Shown here piece by piece: positions 25,266 to 34,178 of a stretch of DNA of 64,000 bases. Every line of letters starts with the position of its first letter. Positions within the stretch are counted from its first letter, which is position 1. Below the pieces are notes generated by a model. That model had not been told where the DNA came from, did no database searches, and saw nothing but the letters and a program-made list of their open reading frames with translations. This stretch comes from Bdellovibrionaceae bacterium UBA3535 (lineage in GTDB: Bacteria > Bdellovibrionota > Bdellovibrionia > Bdellovibrionales > UBA840), in the NCBI GenBank assembly GCA_002376845.1, contig DFOS01000019.1, positions 62,001 to 126,000 on the forward strand, in the 5' to 3' direction. The position numbers and the translations under genes are program-made.

Positions 25266-25336
25266 TGGGGCGGCAGGATTCGAACCTGCGAATGACAGGA
25301 TCAAAACCTGTTGACTTACCGCTTGTCGACGCCCCA
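25262..25336 (-). tRNA. tRNA-Gln (anticodon UUG)
   Basis: On the minus strand this 75-base gene folds as a complete cloverleaf. The acceptor stem pairs TGGGGCG with CGCCCCA, the anticodon stem CAGG.../...CCTG encloses TTTTGAT (anticodon TTG), and the T arm has GGTTCGAATCC. The discriminator is T and CCA is encoded. It is close to E. coli tRNA-Gln in length and end sequence. A strong hairpin with a T run follows immediately and is part of the 42-bp repeat. Confidence 0.96.
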
Positions 25337-25422
25337 ATCGCAGACCCAAAAACTAATGTGTCCACAAAGCGAAGGCAAGAAAAAATCGCAATTCTCTAAG
25401 GAAATGAATACTTAATCGGCAA

Positions 25423-25716
25423 CTATCGGGCTCTCTGGATTTCATCCAGAGTTTGTCCCATGTCCTCTAAGTGTTTTTCGTACTCGGCAAATATGGTGTT
25501 CTCCAGGTCTTCACGCATATCTTGATTCAGAGGGTGGGCCACATCACGAAATGTCCCATCTTTTTTCTTTTTTGAGGGCATGGCCACGAATAGACCATTG
25601 TTGCCTAGAATAATCTTTAAATCACGAACGACAAAGACACCATCTAATACAATGGTCACATATGCCTTAAGGCGTTCCTCGTTTACGGGGAATATTTTAA
25701 CTTCTGAAATTTTCAT
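25423..25716 (-). CDS. spoVG: SpoVG-family RNA/DNA-binding regulator
   Basis: From the ATG at 25716 (GAGG eight bases upstream) the product is 97 residues and matches SpoVG throughout: MKISEVKIFPVN, LKAYVTIVLDGVFVVRDLKI in overlapping parts, and MPSKKKKDGTFRDVAHP. The frame is open 28 codons further upstream, but those residues are not part of the family. SpoVG proteins bind nucleic acids and tune gene expression outside spore formers too. It is transcribed away from yicC. Confidence 0.95.
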   Translation of the reverse strand: MKISEVKIFPVNEERLKAYVTIVLDGVFVVRDLKIILGNNGLFVAMPSKKKKDGTFRDVAHPLNQDMREDLENTIFAEYEKHLEDMGQTLDEIQRAR

Positions 25717-25872
25717 AGCCCATCCTCGTTGTTTACTGGTTGTACCTATTATATCGGTAATGTCCGTCATCACTTTAGACATTCGTCTGGCTTGTTTCAC
25801 ATTGGTACAAAACCAGAAATCTATTGCTTAGAGGCGGCTATGGACTATTATGGCTAAAAAAATAGGAGAGGT

Positions 25873-26751
25873 ATGTATTCATTACATAGTATGACGGCCT
25901 ATGCTGATTTCAGCTGCAAAGGAAAGAATGCAGACTACCAAGTTCGTATTCGCTCCTTGAATTCTCGGTTTTTGGATCTAAAAATTTCTTTGCCAAGTGA
26001 ACTGACTGTCCTCGAAGAAGAAGCCCGCGCCTTGGTTGCCAAAGCCTTTCATCGCGGCAAAGTGGATTTGCAGGTCTATCGTTATGCTCGGGATGGTGAC
26101 AAGAACGTGCGCATTGAAGTGAATCAGGACTTGATCCAAAAGGCACATCAAAGCTTAAAAAGTATCGCCCAGAAAACAGGTCTACGCTATGAGAGCATTC
26201 AAGACCTGCAGGCGAGTCTTCCACTATTGAGTCTGCAAAGCGAGACAGCCTTAGCCCAAAGCGAAAAAGCGCAAGTTATGAAAGCCATGAAGGCTTGTTT
26301 GGACTTAGCAAAACAACAAAGAGCCAAAGAGGGCTTGCATCATGCCCGAATTTTAGAGTCTTTGGTGAAGGCCATTGAAAAAGAATTGGGGCAAATTGAG
26401 AGAAAAAAGGCACAAATTGCGCAATCGGGCTATAAGAGGCTGGAGGCTCGCCTAAAAAAATGGAAGCTCAAAGACATAGAGCCAGAGAGGCTCGAGCAAG
26501 AACTCGTGCTTTACCTTGATCGCAGTGATATCAATGAGGAATTGGTGCGACTGCGTGAGCATCTTAAAACCTTTCTTGAGGTGATGAAGAAAAATAAAAG
26601 CGGAAAGAAGCTGGATTTTTATACGCAAGAATTCCTGCGCGAGACCAATACCATCGGTTCCAAGGCTCAAGATGCTAAAATCACAAAGTCTGTAGTAAAT
26701 ATGAAATGTCTTATTGAGCAGATTCGAGAATTGGTGCAGAATATTGAATAG
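25873..26751 (+). CDS. yicC: YicC-family endoribonuclease
   Basis: The 292-residue protein matches YicC/YloC from end to end. The N-terminal SMTAYADFSCKGKNADYQVRIRSLNSRFLD pattern (in pieces) and the C-terminal GKKLDFYTQEFLRETNTIGSKA block are both intact. Members are metal-dependent endoribonucleases that promote decay of specific RNAs. It begins the yicC-gmk-rpoZ-rel run; its stop lies one base before the gmk start. Ribosome site AGGAGAGG. Confidence 0.95.
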   Translation: MYSLHSMTAYADFSCKGKNADYQVRIRSLNSRFLDLKISLPSELTVLEEEARALVAKAFHRGKVDLQVYRYARDGDKNVRIEVNQDLIQKAHQSLKSIAQKTGLRYESIQDLQASLPLLSLQSETALAQSEKAQVMKAMKACLDLAKQQRAKEGLHHARILESLVKAIEKELGQIERKKAQIAQSGYKRLEARLKKWKLKDIEPERLEQELVLYLDRSDINEELVRLREHLKTFLEVMKKNKSGKKLDFYTQEFLRETNTIGSKAQDAKITKSVVNMKCLIEQIRELVQNIE

Positions 26752-26752
26752 A

Positions 26753-27310
26753 ATGGCCAAGTTAATTATTTTAGTAGCACCTAGCGGCGCCGGAAAATCT
26801 ACCTTTTTACAACAAGCTGTAGCGGATGATGACAACTTGGTTCACTCCGTTTCCTATACCACGCGTAAACCAAGGGCTAACGAAAGCCAGGGAAATCCCT
26901 ATAATTTTATCTCGGAAGAGGATTTTAAAAAGAAAATTCAGGAAGACTTTTTTATTGAATGGGCCAAGGTGCATGAGCACTACTATGGAACCTCAAAGAA
27001 GGATCTGGAAGATATTTGGGCTCAAGGTCAGCGGGTGATTATGGATTTGGATGTAAAGGGAGCCACTCGCATGAAGGGTTATTACCCGGAGGCTTTGACG
27101 GTATTCTTGCTGCCGCCCTCAATTGACGAGCTGCGCAATAGATTGCAGAAGCGCGATCAGTCCGAGGAAACCAATTTGGATTTGCGTCTGGCTAATGCAG
27201 TGGATGAAATGCTATCGGCCCCCAAGTTTGATCATCAGATTGTAAATGATGATTTCGACCGTGCCTATTCTCAGTTCAAAAAAATAATTGATGGCCAATA
27301 CAATCAATAG
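26753..27310 (+). CDS. gmk: Guanylate kinase
   Basis: This 185-residue enzyme converts GMP to GDP with ATP. The P-loop APSGAGKST is at residues about 8-16, and the GMP-binding SVSYTTRKPR and GxxY region and the RLQKRDQ lid follow. I chose the ATG at 26753, just after the yicC stop; an upstream start would overlap yicC. Its place before rpoZ and rel/spoT is a widespread order linking guanine nucleotide supply with ppGpp metabolism. Confidence 0.97.
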   Translation: MAKLIILVAPSGAGKSTFLQQAVADDDNLVHSVSYTTRKPRANESQGNPYNFISEEDFKKKIQEDFFIEWAKVHEHYYGTSKKDLEDIWAQGQRVIMDLDVKGATRMKGYYPEALTVFLLPPSIDELRNRLQKRDQSEETNLDLRLANAVDEMLSAPKFDHQIVNDDFDRAYSQFKKIIDGQYNQ

Positions 27311-27339
27311 TAGAAGATGGTCTACTTTAGGAGGTTCTT

Positions 27340-27579
27340 TTGGCACGTGTAACAGTAGAAGATTGTTTAGACAAAACCTACAATCGTTTTTCGTTGGTCA
27401 TGTTGGTAGCTAAGCGCGCCAAGCAATTGGTCAAAGGCAGTCTTCCGTGTGTAAAAACCAAAAACAACAAAGAAGTGGTTACGGCATTGCGTGAGGTGGC
27501 TGCGGGGCATGTGTATTATACGCCTGACAAAAGCCTAGGAGAGCCAGAAATTCAGATCGAGAACGATCTAAACCGTTAA
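27340..27579 (+). CDS. rpoZ: RNA polymerase omega subunit
   Basis: The 79-residue product matches omega: MARVTVEDCLDKTYNRFSLV at the start and ALREVAAGHVYY in the middle. It helps assemble RNA polymerase and contributes to a ppGpp site. The start is a TTG with an excellent AGGAGG five bases upstream. It lies between gmk and the Rel/SpoT gene in one transcription unit. Confidence 0.96.
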   Translation: MARVTVEDCLDKTYNRFSLVMLVAKRAKQLVKGSLPCVKTKNNKEVVTALREVAAGHVYYTPDKSLGEPEIQIENDLNR

Positions 27580-27643
27580 TTTTTCCCTAAATTTTCCGAT
27601 CTTTCCTACATAGGACAAATCGCATCAAGGTGGGTAAGGCATA

Positions 27644-29824
27644 ATGGCAACGCAAAAGGTAGTGGAAAAAATCAGCGAAACTTCCCCTACCGATGTTGAA
27701 GAGCTTTTAGAGCGCATACAGGATCTTTCCCCAAATATTGATACCAAGGAAGTACGAAGGGCCTTTGAATTTTCCAAAAAGGCACATGAAGGGCAATTTC
27801 GTCGAAGTGGTGAGCCCTATATCACCCACCCCCTAGGTGTGGCCAGCATCATCAATGACCTTGGCTTGGATCAAGCCTCCATCATTACCGGGCTTTTGCA
27901 TGATACGGTTGAAGACACTAAAGTAACCAATGAGGACATTGTTAAAAACTTCGGTCAAGAAGTTGCCGACTTGGTAGATGGGGTAACCAAAATTTCGCAA
28001 ATGACGTTTAAGAATACCCACCAAAAACAAGGTGAGAATATTCGTAAGATGATCATTGCTATGGGGAAAGACATACGTGTGATCATGGTCAAGCTAGCCG
28101 ATCGCTTGCACAATATGCGAACCCTCAATCATATGCCTTATTTTAAACAGGAAAGAATCGCGCAAGAAACGTTGGATATTTATGCGCCACTAGCAAATCG
28201 ATTGGGTATTTCCTCCATTAAAGTGGAGCTGGAAGATTTAAGTTTTCGTTATTTAAGGCCAGATATTTTTTATGATCTTGTGCAAAGGGTACAGCGCAAG
28301 AAAAAGGAACGTGAAAAGTATGTGGACGATGTGATTCACCAAATCCACGAGGTTCTAGAAAAATCTAGCCTATACGCAGATGTGCAGGGCAGATCCAAGC
28401 ACCTTTACTCCATCTACAAAAAAATGGAGCATAAAAATTTAGAATTCGATCAAGTGCATGACCTGCTGGGTTTTCGTGTCTTGTTGGATTCGGTTGGCCA
28501 GTGCTATCAAGCTTTGGGCATCGTCCACTCTGTTTGGAAGCCTGTGCCGGGGCGATTTAAAGACTATATTGCATTGGCGAAATCCAATAATTACCAGTCT
28601 TTGCACACCACGGTAGTTGGCCCTGAGGCGGAGCAAATTGAAATCCAAATCCGTACTCACGAAATGCATGTGATTGCTGAGCGCGGTATCGCAGCTCACT
28701 GGCAGTATAAAGAAAAGGGCAAGATCGATGCGGAGACCGAACAAAAGTTTCGCTGGTTAAGAGACATGATTTCCAATGCTTCTACCGATGCGGATGAGTA
28801 TTTGGAAAACGTAAAGACTGATCTTTTTGATTCAGAGATTTATGTTTTTACTCCAGCAGGGGAGGTAAAGGAGCTTCCCGAGGGTGCAACGCCTGTGGAT
28901 TTTGCCTATGCGGTTCATACAGACGTGGGCTTTCGCTGCGTTGGCGCAAAAATTAACGGTCGTATTGTGCCATTAAAGCACCGGTTGAAAAGTGGGGACA
29001 GGGTTGAGATCCTCACCTCTCCTACGCAATCGCCAAATAAGGATTGGTTAAAATTTGTTGTCACCTCCAAGGCCAAGGCAAAGATTCGTACCCACGTACG
29101 GACGGAAGAGCGCAAAAAGAGTTTGGAGTTGGGTAAAGAGATTGCGGAACGTGAATTAAAAAAGATTGGCAAAAGCAATAAGGTTTTTAAGAGCAGTGAG
29201 TTTGATAAGTATCTGAAAAAGACAGGCGCCAACACTTTGGATGAGTTTTATATCCATATTGGTTACGGCAAACACAATATGGAGCAAATGTTTGATGCGG
29301 TAATACCAGATTGGAAAAAAGATGAGAAAAAGCCTGAAGACAATGCATCCATTATGGACAAGGTCTTTAAGTCCGCAAAAAAGAAAAAAGAATCCTTAAT
29401 TACCGTGGATGGCATGAGTGATGTGATGGTTCGCTATGCCAAGTGTTGCAACCCCATTCCTGGAGATCCCATTGTTGGCTTTATTTCTCGAGGCCGTGGA
29501 GTGACGGTACACAAGGCCTCTTGCAACAAGGTTTTTGAAATCGATGCGAAGCGAGAAGTGGAGGTGGCTTGGACCAAAGAAAGAAAAGGTGCCGCTCACG
29601 CTCATATTCGCATAGTATCCTTAGATAAGCCGGGCTTTTTAATTAAAGTATCCGAGGCATTCACCCATTCAGGGGTAAATATACTTAACGCCAAAATCAA
29701 AACTACCAAAGATCAAAAAGCCGTTTTTCATTTTGAAGTGCAGGTAAAAGACCTGGAGCAGCTGCAAAATACCATTCAAAAGATCCAAAGCCTAAAGGGC
29801 GTTATCCACGTGGAGCGCCTCTAG
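27644..29824 (+). CDS. spoT: Bifunctional (p)ppGpp synthetase/hydrolase (Rel/SpoT)
   Basis: The 726-residue protein is a full-length RSH enzyme. The HD hydrolase domain (about 40-200) keeps its metal ligands in THP and HDTVED (His86-Asp87). The synthetase domain (about 230-350) has GRFKDYIA and NYQSLHTTV. A TGS domain (about 403-465), a conserved-cysteine region (YAKCCNPIPGD) and an ACT domain (about 655-726) follow. Both active sites look intact, so it should make and degrade ppGpp. It is the last gene of the yicC-gmk-rpoZ unit. Confidence 0.96.
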   Translation: MATQKVVEKISETSPTDVEELLERIQDLSPNIDTKEVRRAFEFSKKAHEGQFRRSGEPYITHPLGVASIINDLGLDQASIITGLLHDTVEDTKVTNEDIVKNFGQEVADLVDGVTKISQMTFKNTHQKQGENIRKMIIAMGKDIRVIMVKLADRLHNMRTLNHMPYFKQERIAQETLDIYAPLANRLGISSIKVELEDLSFRYLRPDIFYDLVQRVQRKKKEREKYVDDVIHQIHEVLEKSSLYADVQGRSKHLYSIYKKMEHKNLEFDQVHDLLGFRVLLDSVGQCYQALGIVHSVWKPVPGRFKDYIALAKSNNYQSLHTTVVGPEAEQIEIQIRTHEMHVIAERGIAAHWQYKEKGKIDAETEQKFRWLRDMISNASTDADEYLENVKTDLFDSEIYVFTPAGEVKELPEGATPVDFAYAVHTDVGFRCVGAKINGRIVPLKHRLKSGDRVEILTSPTQSPNKDWLKFVVTSKAKAKIRTHVRTEERKKSLELGKEIAERELKKIGKSNKVFKSSEFDKYLKKTGANTLDEFYIHIGYGKHNMEQMFDAVIPDWKKDEKKPEDNASIMDKVFKSAKKKKESLITVDGMSDVMVRYAKCCNPIPGDPIVGFISRGRGVTVHKASCNKVFEIDAKREVEVAWTKERKGAAHAHIRIVSLDKPGFLIKVSEAFTHSGVNILNAKIKTTKDQKAVFHFEVQVKDLEQLQNTIQKIQSLKGVIHVERL

Positions 29825-29948
29825 TTGCGAGTCTAGCCCGAGGCATAGTTTCACCATACAATTGCTATATTACTAGGCGCGTATAATTGCTTTTGGTATA
29901 TGACAGCATCTTCTTTTTTCGCTTCAATAGCGGCATAAGGAAAATCCT

Positions 29949-30473
29949 ATGACATTATTGATGAAACAATTATTTCAATTGATTAGCTTGCTCAATTCTG
30001 AAACGGGCACCAATCAAATCGCTGCAGGTGTTGCACTAGGTTTTGTACTGGGGATGACTCCCGCCTTTTCTTTGCAGACCATTCTCATAGTCTTCTGCCT
30101 TTTTATTTTTCGAATTCAAATAGGTGCCGCTTTGCTCTCAGCTTTCTTTTTTGCATTTCCTGCTTATTTGCTGGACCCCTTATTTCATACTGTTGGCAAA
30201 GCCATTCTGGAAGCTGCAAGCCTACAAACTTTATTTACGACTATGTACAATATGCCAATTGTGCCATTTACACGCTTTAACAATACCATCGTGATGGGTT
30301 CCGGTGTGGTAGCCATTCTACTGGTGCCTGTAGTATTTTTTCTAGCTCGCTATTTGATTGCGAAATATCGCGAGCAGGTAGTGGCAAGAGTGAAACAAAC
30401 AAAGATATTCAAAGCATTGCAAGCAACCAAACTTTACAAGTGGTACTACAAATATGAACAATACGAATGGTAA
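29949..30473 (+). CDS. TIGR03546-family membrane protein
   Basis: The 174-residue protein has three or four TM helices. It resembles DUF2062-type proteins (TNQIAAGVALGFVLGMTPAFSLQTILI) and fits TIGR03546, which occurs beside TIGR03545. Its last 20 bases overlap the start of that partner here. The function is unknown; the fixed pairing suggests a membrane partner for a large envelope protein. Confidence 0.8.
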   Translation: MTLLMKQLFQLISLLNSETGTNQIAAGVALGFVLGMTPAFSLQTILIVFCLFIFRIQIGAALLSAFFFAFPAYLLDPLFHTVGKAILEAASLQTLFTTMYNMPIVPFTRFNNTIVMGSGVVAILLVPVVFFLARYLIAKYREQVVARVKQTKIFKALQATKLYKWYYKYEQYEW

Positions 30474-32370
30474 AAAGAAAAAAACAAAAGGGCCGATTCG
30501 ATTTGAGGCCATCATCCCGGCAATCATTGTATTTGCTTTGTTTGCCCTGTACTTTCGTTTTCTTTTCGATGCGAATTTGCGTTCTGCTTTGTCCTATATA
30601 GCAACGCAGGTACATGGTGCAGAGGTCAATATTGGAGACATTTCCTCCTCGTTTCTTAACCCTAGTATTTCGATTTCGAACATTCAGGTAACAGACAAAG
30701 AGGAGCCAAGTAGAAATGTTTTTAGCCTTGGCCGAATTGGCTTGAAGTTAAATGGCGATGCCCTACTTAGAGCTAAGTTGGTAGTGGACAAAGCTGAGGT
30801 AAGTGGTATTCAGGCCTTTTCCCCTCGCAAGCGCCCAGGCAAAGTCTTGCCCCCGCCGCCTCCAGGTGCAGCAAAGAATTCCACTGTTCGTCAGTTGGAG
30901 GCAGAGGTATTGGAGCAAACGCAGCAGCGCTACGAACAAAATGTCTTGGGAGATGTGGCCACTATCTTGGGCGGAGTGGACTCGGAAGAGCAGTTAAAGA
31001 ACATTCAGGCGGAGCTAAAGTCCGAACAGTTTTTAGAAAGTCTGGAAAAGGAAACAAAGGCCAAGGAAGAAGAGTGGAAAAAACGGCTCAAAGAGCTGCC
31101 AAAACCAAAGGAATTTGATGCCTTGGTGGAGCGAGCAAAAAACTTAAAGTTTTCCTCGGAGGATCCTCTTAAGGCGTTGAAGAACATTAAAGAGATTGAT
31201 GAGATTATCAAAGAAGCCGACAAAAAAATCGATGCCTATAAAGACACGAGCCGGGATTTTGAAAAAGACTACAAAAACCTCGAGGATTCGGTAAAGGGAT
31301 TGGAGGATTTGGTAAAAGAGGATGTTAAGGATCTGCAAAAACGCTTCAATATCCCTGAGATTGACAGCAAAAATCTTAGTGAAAGTATTTTCATGGGATT
31401 TTTAGATAAAAAAATCGCGGGATTTACAAAATATGCGGCTATGGCAGAAACGTATATGCCGAAAAAGAAAAAAGGGGAAGAGGCGCCTGAGCAAATCGTT
31501 CCGCGAAAGCGTGGGACGGGAGAGGATGTGCGCTATCCCATTACGGTTGGCTATCCACTTTTTTGGCTTAAAGAAGCGGTGATTTCCTCAAAAGCCAATG
31601 AAGAAAATCCTTATAGTGGAAACTTGCAAGGTAGTTTGAAGAACGTTTCCACAGCCCCTAGCTTTATCAATAAGCCTATTACTTTAAAATTAGAAGGGGG
31701 ATTTCCTTATCAAGGATTGCAAGGAATGAATGCCAATTGGGAGTCGCGTGTGCACGAACCAAAAGTGCAACACAACTTTGATATTAAAGTGGCCTCTATG
31801 CAAGTAAAAGGGATGAAGCTTGTTGATTCAAAAGATTTAAACCTTGCTATGCAAAAGGCAGATGCCGTGCTTTCCTTTGAAGGCAGTATTGTGGATCAAG
31901 TGATGAACGTGAAATTTGAGAACTTTTTTCGTCAACCAGAATTTGCTCTAGATACTAAGGATAAAAAAATCCGTGAAATATTAGGCCGAGTCTTTGAATC
32001 TCTGCCTTACGTGTCCTTATATGGCTACTTTCAAGGTGCCTGGGGAAAGTTGAATATGCGTGTAAGTTCCAATTTTGGCGATGAAGTGGTAAAAGGCATT
32101 CAGCGAGAGGTGCAGGCAGAAATTGATAAGGCAAAAAAGAAAATTGAAGACTATGTTGAATCAAAAATTTCGGCAAAAAAGCAAAAAGTTCAAGATCAAG
32201 TGGCAGGAGTTCGTAAAGAAATCGACACGGAGATTGATAGTAATCGCCAAAAAATGCAAACTAAGTTAGATCAGGCAAAAGCGGAAGTGAAGAGCTCGCA
32301 AAAGTCGAAAACAAAAAAGACAGAAGAGGAACTAAAAAAAGGCTTAAAAAAATTATTTAAAGGCATCTAA
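30454..32370 (+). CDS. TIGR03545-family membrane-anchored protein (AsmA-like)
   Basis: The 638-residue protein has one N-terminal TM helix (about 20-40) and a large outer domain. Residues about 50-110 have an AsmA-like pattern (GAEVNIGDISSSFLNPSISISNIQVTD in pieces). Residues about 175-300 are highly charged coiled coil, and a long Lys/Glu-rich coiled-coil tail begins near residue 545. AsmA-like proteins span the periplasm and affect lipid traffic; applying that here is inference. It overlaps the TIGR03546 gene by 20 bases. Confidence 0.82.
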   Translation: MNNTNGKKKKTKGPIRFEAIIPAIIVFALFALYFRFLFDANLRSALSYIATQVHGAEVNIGDISSSFLNPSISISNIQVTDKEEPSRNVFSLGRIGLKLNGDALLRAKLVVDKAEVSGIQAFSPRKRPGKVLPPPPPGAAKNSTVRQLEAEVLEQTQQRYEQNVLGDVATILGGVDSEEQLKNIQAELKSEQFLESLEKETKAKEEEWKKRLKELPKPKEFDALVERAKNLKFSSEDPLKALKNIKEIDEIIKEADKKIDAYKDTSRDFEKDYKNLEDSVKGLEDLVKEDVKDLQKRFNIPEIDSKNLSESIFMGFLDKKIAGFTKYAAMAETYMPKKKKGEEAPEQIVPRKRGTGEDVRYPITVGYPLFWLKEAVISSKANEENPYSGNLQGSLKNVSTAPSFINKPITLKLEGGFPYQGLQGMNANWESRVHEPKVQHNFDIKVASMQVKGMKLVDSKDLNLAMQKADAVLSFEGSIVDQVMNVKFENFFRQPEFALDTKDKKIREILGRVFESLPYVSLYGYFQGAWGKLNMRVSSNFGDEVVKGIQREVQAEIDKAKKKIEDYVESKISAKKQKVQDQVAGVRKEIDTEIDSNRQKMQTKLDQAKAEVKSSQKSKTKKTEEELKKGLKKLFKGI

Positions 32371-32385
32371 TAAAGAGGGGGAGTT

Positions 32386-32928
32386 ATGCTAGTACTATCA
32401 TTATACATTGGTTTTTTATTACAGGCTGGTGACATCGGTTTGCAAAATGGCAATCACATTCAATTGCAGCCGTTAAGCGGGGAAGCCCACGTCTGGTGTG
32501 ATGATGGCCCCTACTCCGAATTTCGCATCATGGCTTGCTACCAAAACTCGGTGCGTCCCGATACAGAAGATTATTTTGTAGCCAAAGGCTATGATGCCGA
32601 CCGGGTGGAACTAGAAGCTACGCAAGAGAGCGGCAAAACCGTGACTAAAAAAATGCGTTTTCGCACTATTGAAGGTCGCACAAAGAAAAAGGTGAATCTT
32701 TTAATGAATACTCTCTTTCAAAGAGCGCTGTTGGCTGAGGGAGAAAACCAGGTAGACTACCGCTTAACTAAAGACAAAGAATTGGTTAAGGAGGGCTCTT
32801 TTAAGGTAGTAGTAGAGGAGTTGCCAGAACTTTATTGCGGCACGAGAAGTCTTTCGGGCTTCTATCAGTGTCATGATATTAAGGGAATTTGCGACGCCTA
32901 CTTTTTTCGAAATCGCAGTTGTCATTGA
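32386..32928 (+). CDS. Hypothetical exported protein
   Basis: The 180-residue product has a short hydrophobic N-terminus (VLSLYIGFLLQAG) that should act as a signal, then a beta-rich domain. Six cysteines are clustered at both ends (VWCDDG...MACYQ and the C-terminal YCGTRSLSGFYQC...ICDAYF...SCH). The cysteines suggest disulfides in the periplasm. I do not recognise the family. GAGGGGGAG precedes the ATG, and it probably shares a transcript with the TIGR03545 gene. Confidence 0.6.
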   Translation: MLVLSLYIGFLLQAGDIGLQNGNHIQLQPLSGEAHVWCDDGPYSEFRIMACYQNSVRPDTEDYFVAKGYDADRVELEATQESGKTVTKKMRFRTIEGRTKKKVNLLMNTLFQRALLAEGENQVDYRLTKDKELVKEGSFKVVVEELPELYCGTRSLSGFYQCHDIKGICDAYFFRNRSCH

Positions 32929-32934
32929 TCCTAT

Positions 32935-33375
32935 ATGCGCAATCGCTTAAAGACCATCTTATCTCTTGTTCATGAGGGTGAGAATTTATGGGATATAGGT
33001 TGTGATCATGGTCTTGTTGGTTTGGATTATATGAACCAACATCCTGATGCTAGTGTTTACTTTGTGGACCGGATAAAGCATGTCATTGAAAAAATTAAGG
33101 GCCAAGTAGCTCGTGATGGGCGGTGCTATTTCTACCATATGGATGCTTGCTTGGGACTACCCAAGCCATTGTCAGGAAATGTGGTGATTGCGGGGATGGG
33201 AGCGGAGCGCATATTAAATATCATCAGTGCACAGAAGATAGAGAAAAATACTCGGCTTATCTTGAATCCTTTTAAAGACCCAGAGCTAATCGAGCAATTG
33301 CCTTACAATCTGGTCCAACAATGCACCCTACAAGAGGGACGCCGAGAAAGATCCATTTATGTTTTTACTACTTAG
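32935..33375 (+). CDS. TrmK-like tRNA (adenine-N1)-methyltransferase, short form
   Basis: The 146-residue protein has the SAM-binding DIGCDHGLV motif (about residues 20-28) and VIAGMGAERI, the signature of TrmK, which methylates A22 in tRNA. Usual TrmK proteins are about 230 residues with a C-terminal coiled-coil extension. Here only the Rossmann core is present, so RNA recognition may differ. The stop overlaps the convergent map gene by 8 bp. Confidence 0.78.
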   Translation: MRNRLKTILSLVHEGENLWDIGCDHGLVGLDYMNQHPDASVYFVDRIKHVIEKIKGQVARDGRCYFYHMDACLGLPKPLSGNVVIAGMGAERILNIISAQKIEKNTRLILNPFKDPELIEQLPYNLVQQCTLQEGRRERSIYVFTT

Positions 33376-34123
33376 CTATGGTGGTTATGATGGGCGGCGC
33401 TTCTTTTTGAATGATCATGGTGTTCTCAAATTGCGCTGTACGAAAACGAGGGGAGGTAACAAGTGTCCAACCATCGCCCTCATCATCGACAAATGTTGCG
33501 CCGGTAGATAAAAATGGTTCAATGGTAATGACCATATTTTCTTTTAATTGCCTTAAATCTTTGGAATCGTAATAGCCAGCAATAAATTTTGGTTCATCGT
33601 GCAGAGTTTTGCCAATGCCATGGCTGCCCAAGTTACGAATCAGTGTGTAGCCGTGAAATTTAGCTGTATCCTCAATGGCTTTGCCAATGGCATTGATGGG
33701 TTGGTTGGCTCTGGCAGCATTCATCGCGGCTTGCAAGGCCGCCTTTGTTGCACTCAAAAGTTTGCTGATTTGTGGGTTTTGTGGGCTTAGCTGAAAGGAG
33801 CCGCCAGTATCGCCATAATAGCCATTTTTTAAAGCGGATACATCTATGTTGATCAGATCTCCCTCTTTGATGATGGTATCTTTTTTGGGAATGCCGTGGG
33901 CCACTTGGTGATTGATACTAATGCAGGTTTGCCCAGGAAAGTCATAGCAGTGAATGGGGGCGGATTTTGCACCATGATCGCCTAAGTAGGTCTTGGCAAT
34001 CTGATCCAAATCCCATGCCGACATGCCGGCTTTTGTTTCCTCTTGCATTACCTTTAGACAGGAGGCGACAATTCCTCCAATCTCTTTTAGCTTTTCGACA
34101 TCTTCTTGGTTTTTTACTATCAT
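33368..34123 (-). CDS. map: Methionine aminopeptidase, type I
   Basis: The 251-residue enzyme removes N-terminal Met from new proteins. The metal ligands are visible: Asp in NIDVSA, Asp in YGDTGG, His in GSHGIG, Glu in TIEPF and a late Glu near the C-terminus. The substrate-side His is in NHQVAHGIP. There is no N-terminal zinc or SH3 extension. Length is normal for type I. Confidence 0.95.
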   Translation of the reverse strand: MIVKNQEDVEKLKEIGGIVASCLKVMQEETKAGMSAWDLDQIAKTYLGDHGAKSAPIHCYDFPGQTCISINHQVAHGIPKKDTIIKEGDLINIDVSALKNGYYGDTGGSFQLSPQNPQISKLLSATKAALQAAMNAARANQPINAIGKAIEDTAKFHGYTLIRNLGSHGIGKTLHDEPKFIAGYYDSKDLRQLKENMVITIEPFLSTGATFVDDEGDGWTLVTSPRFRTAQFENTMIIQKEAPPIITTIAK

Positions 34124-34178
34124 AGCTTTATTTCAGAAGTAGTTTAGGCTATGGCTAAAGTCAATTAAGAGGCAAAGA

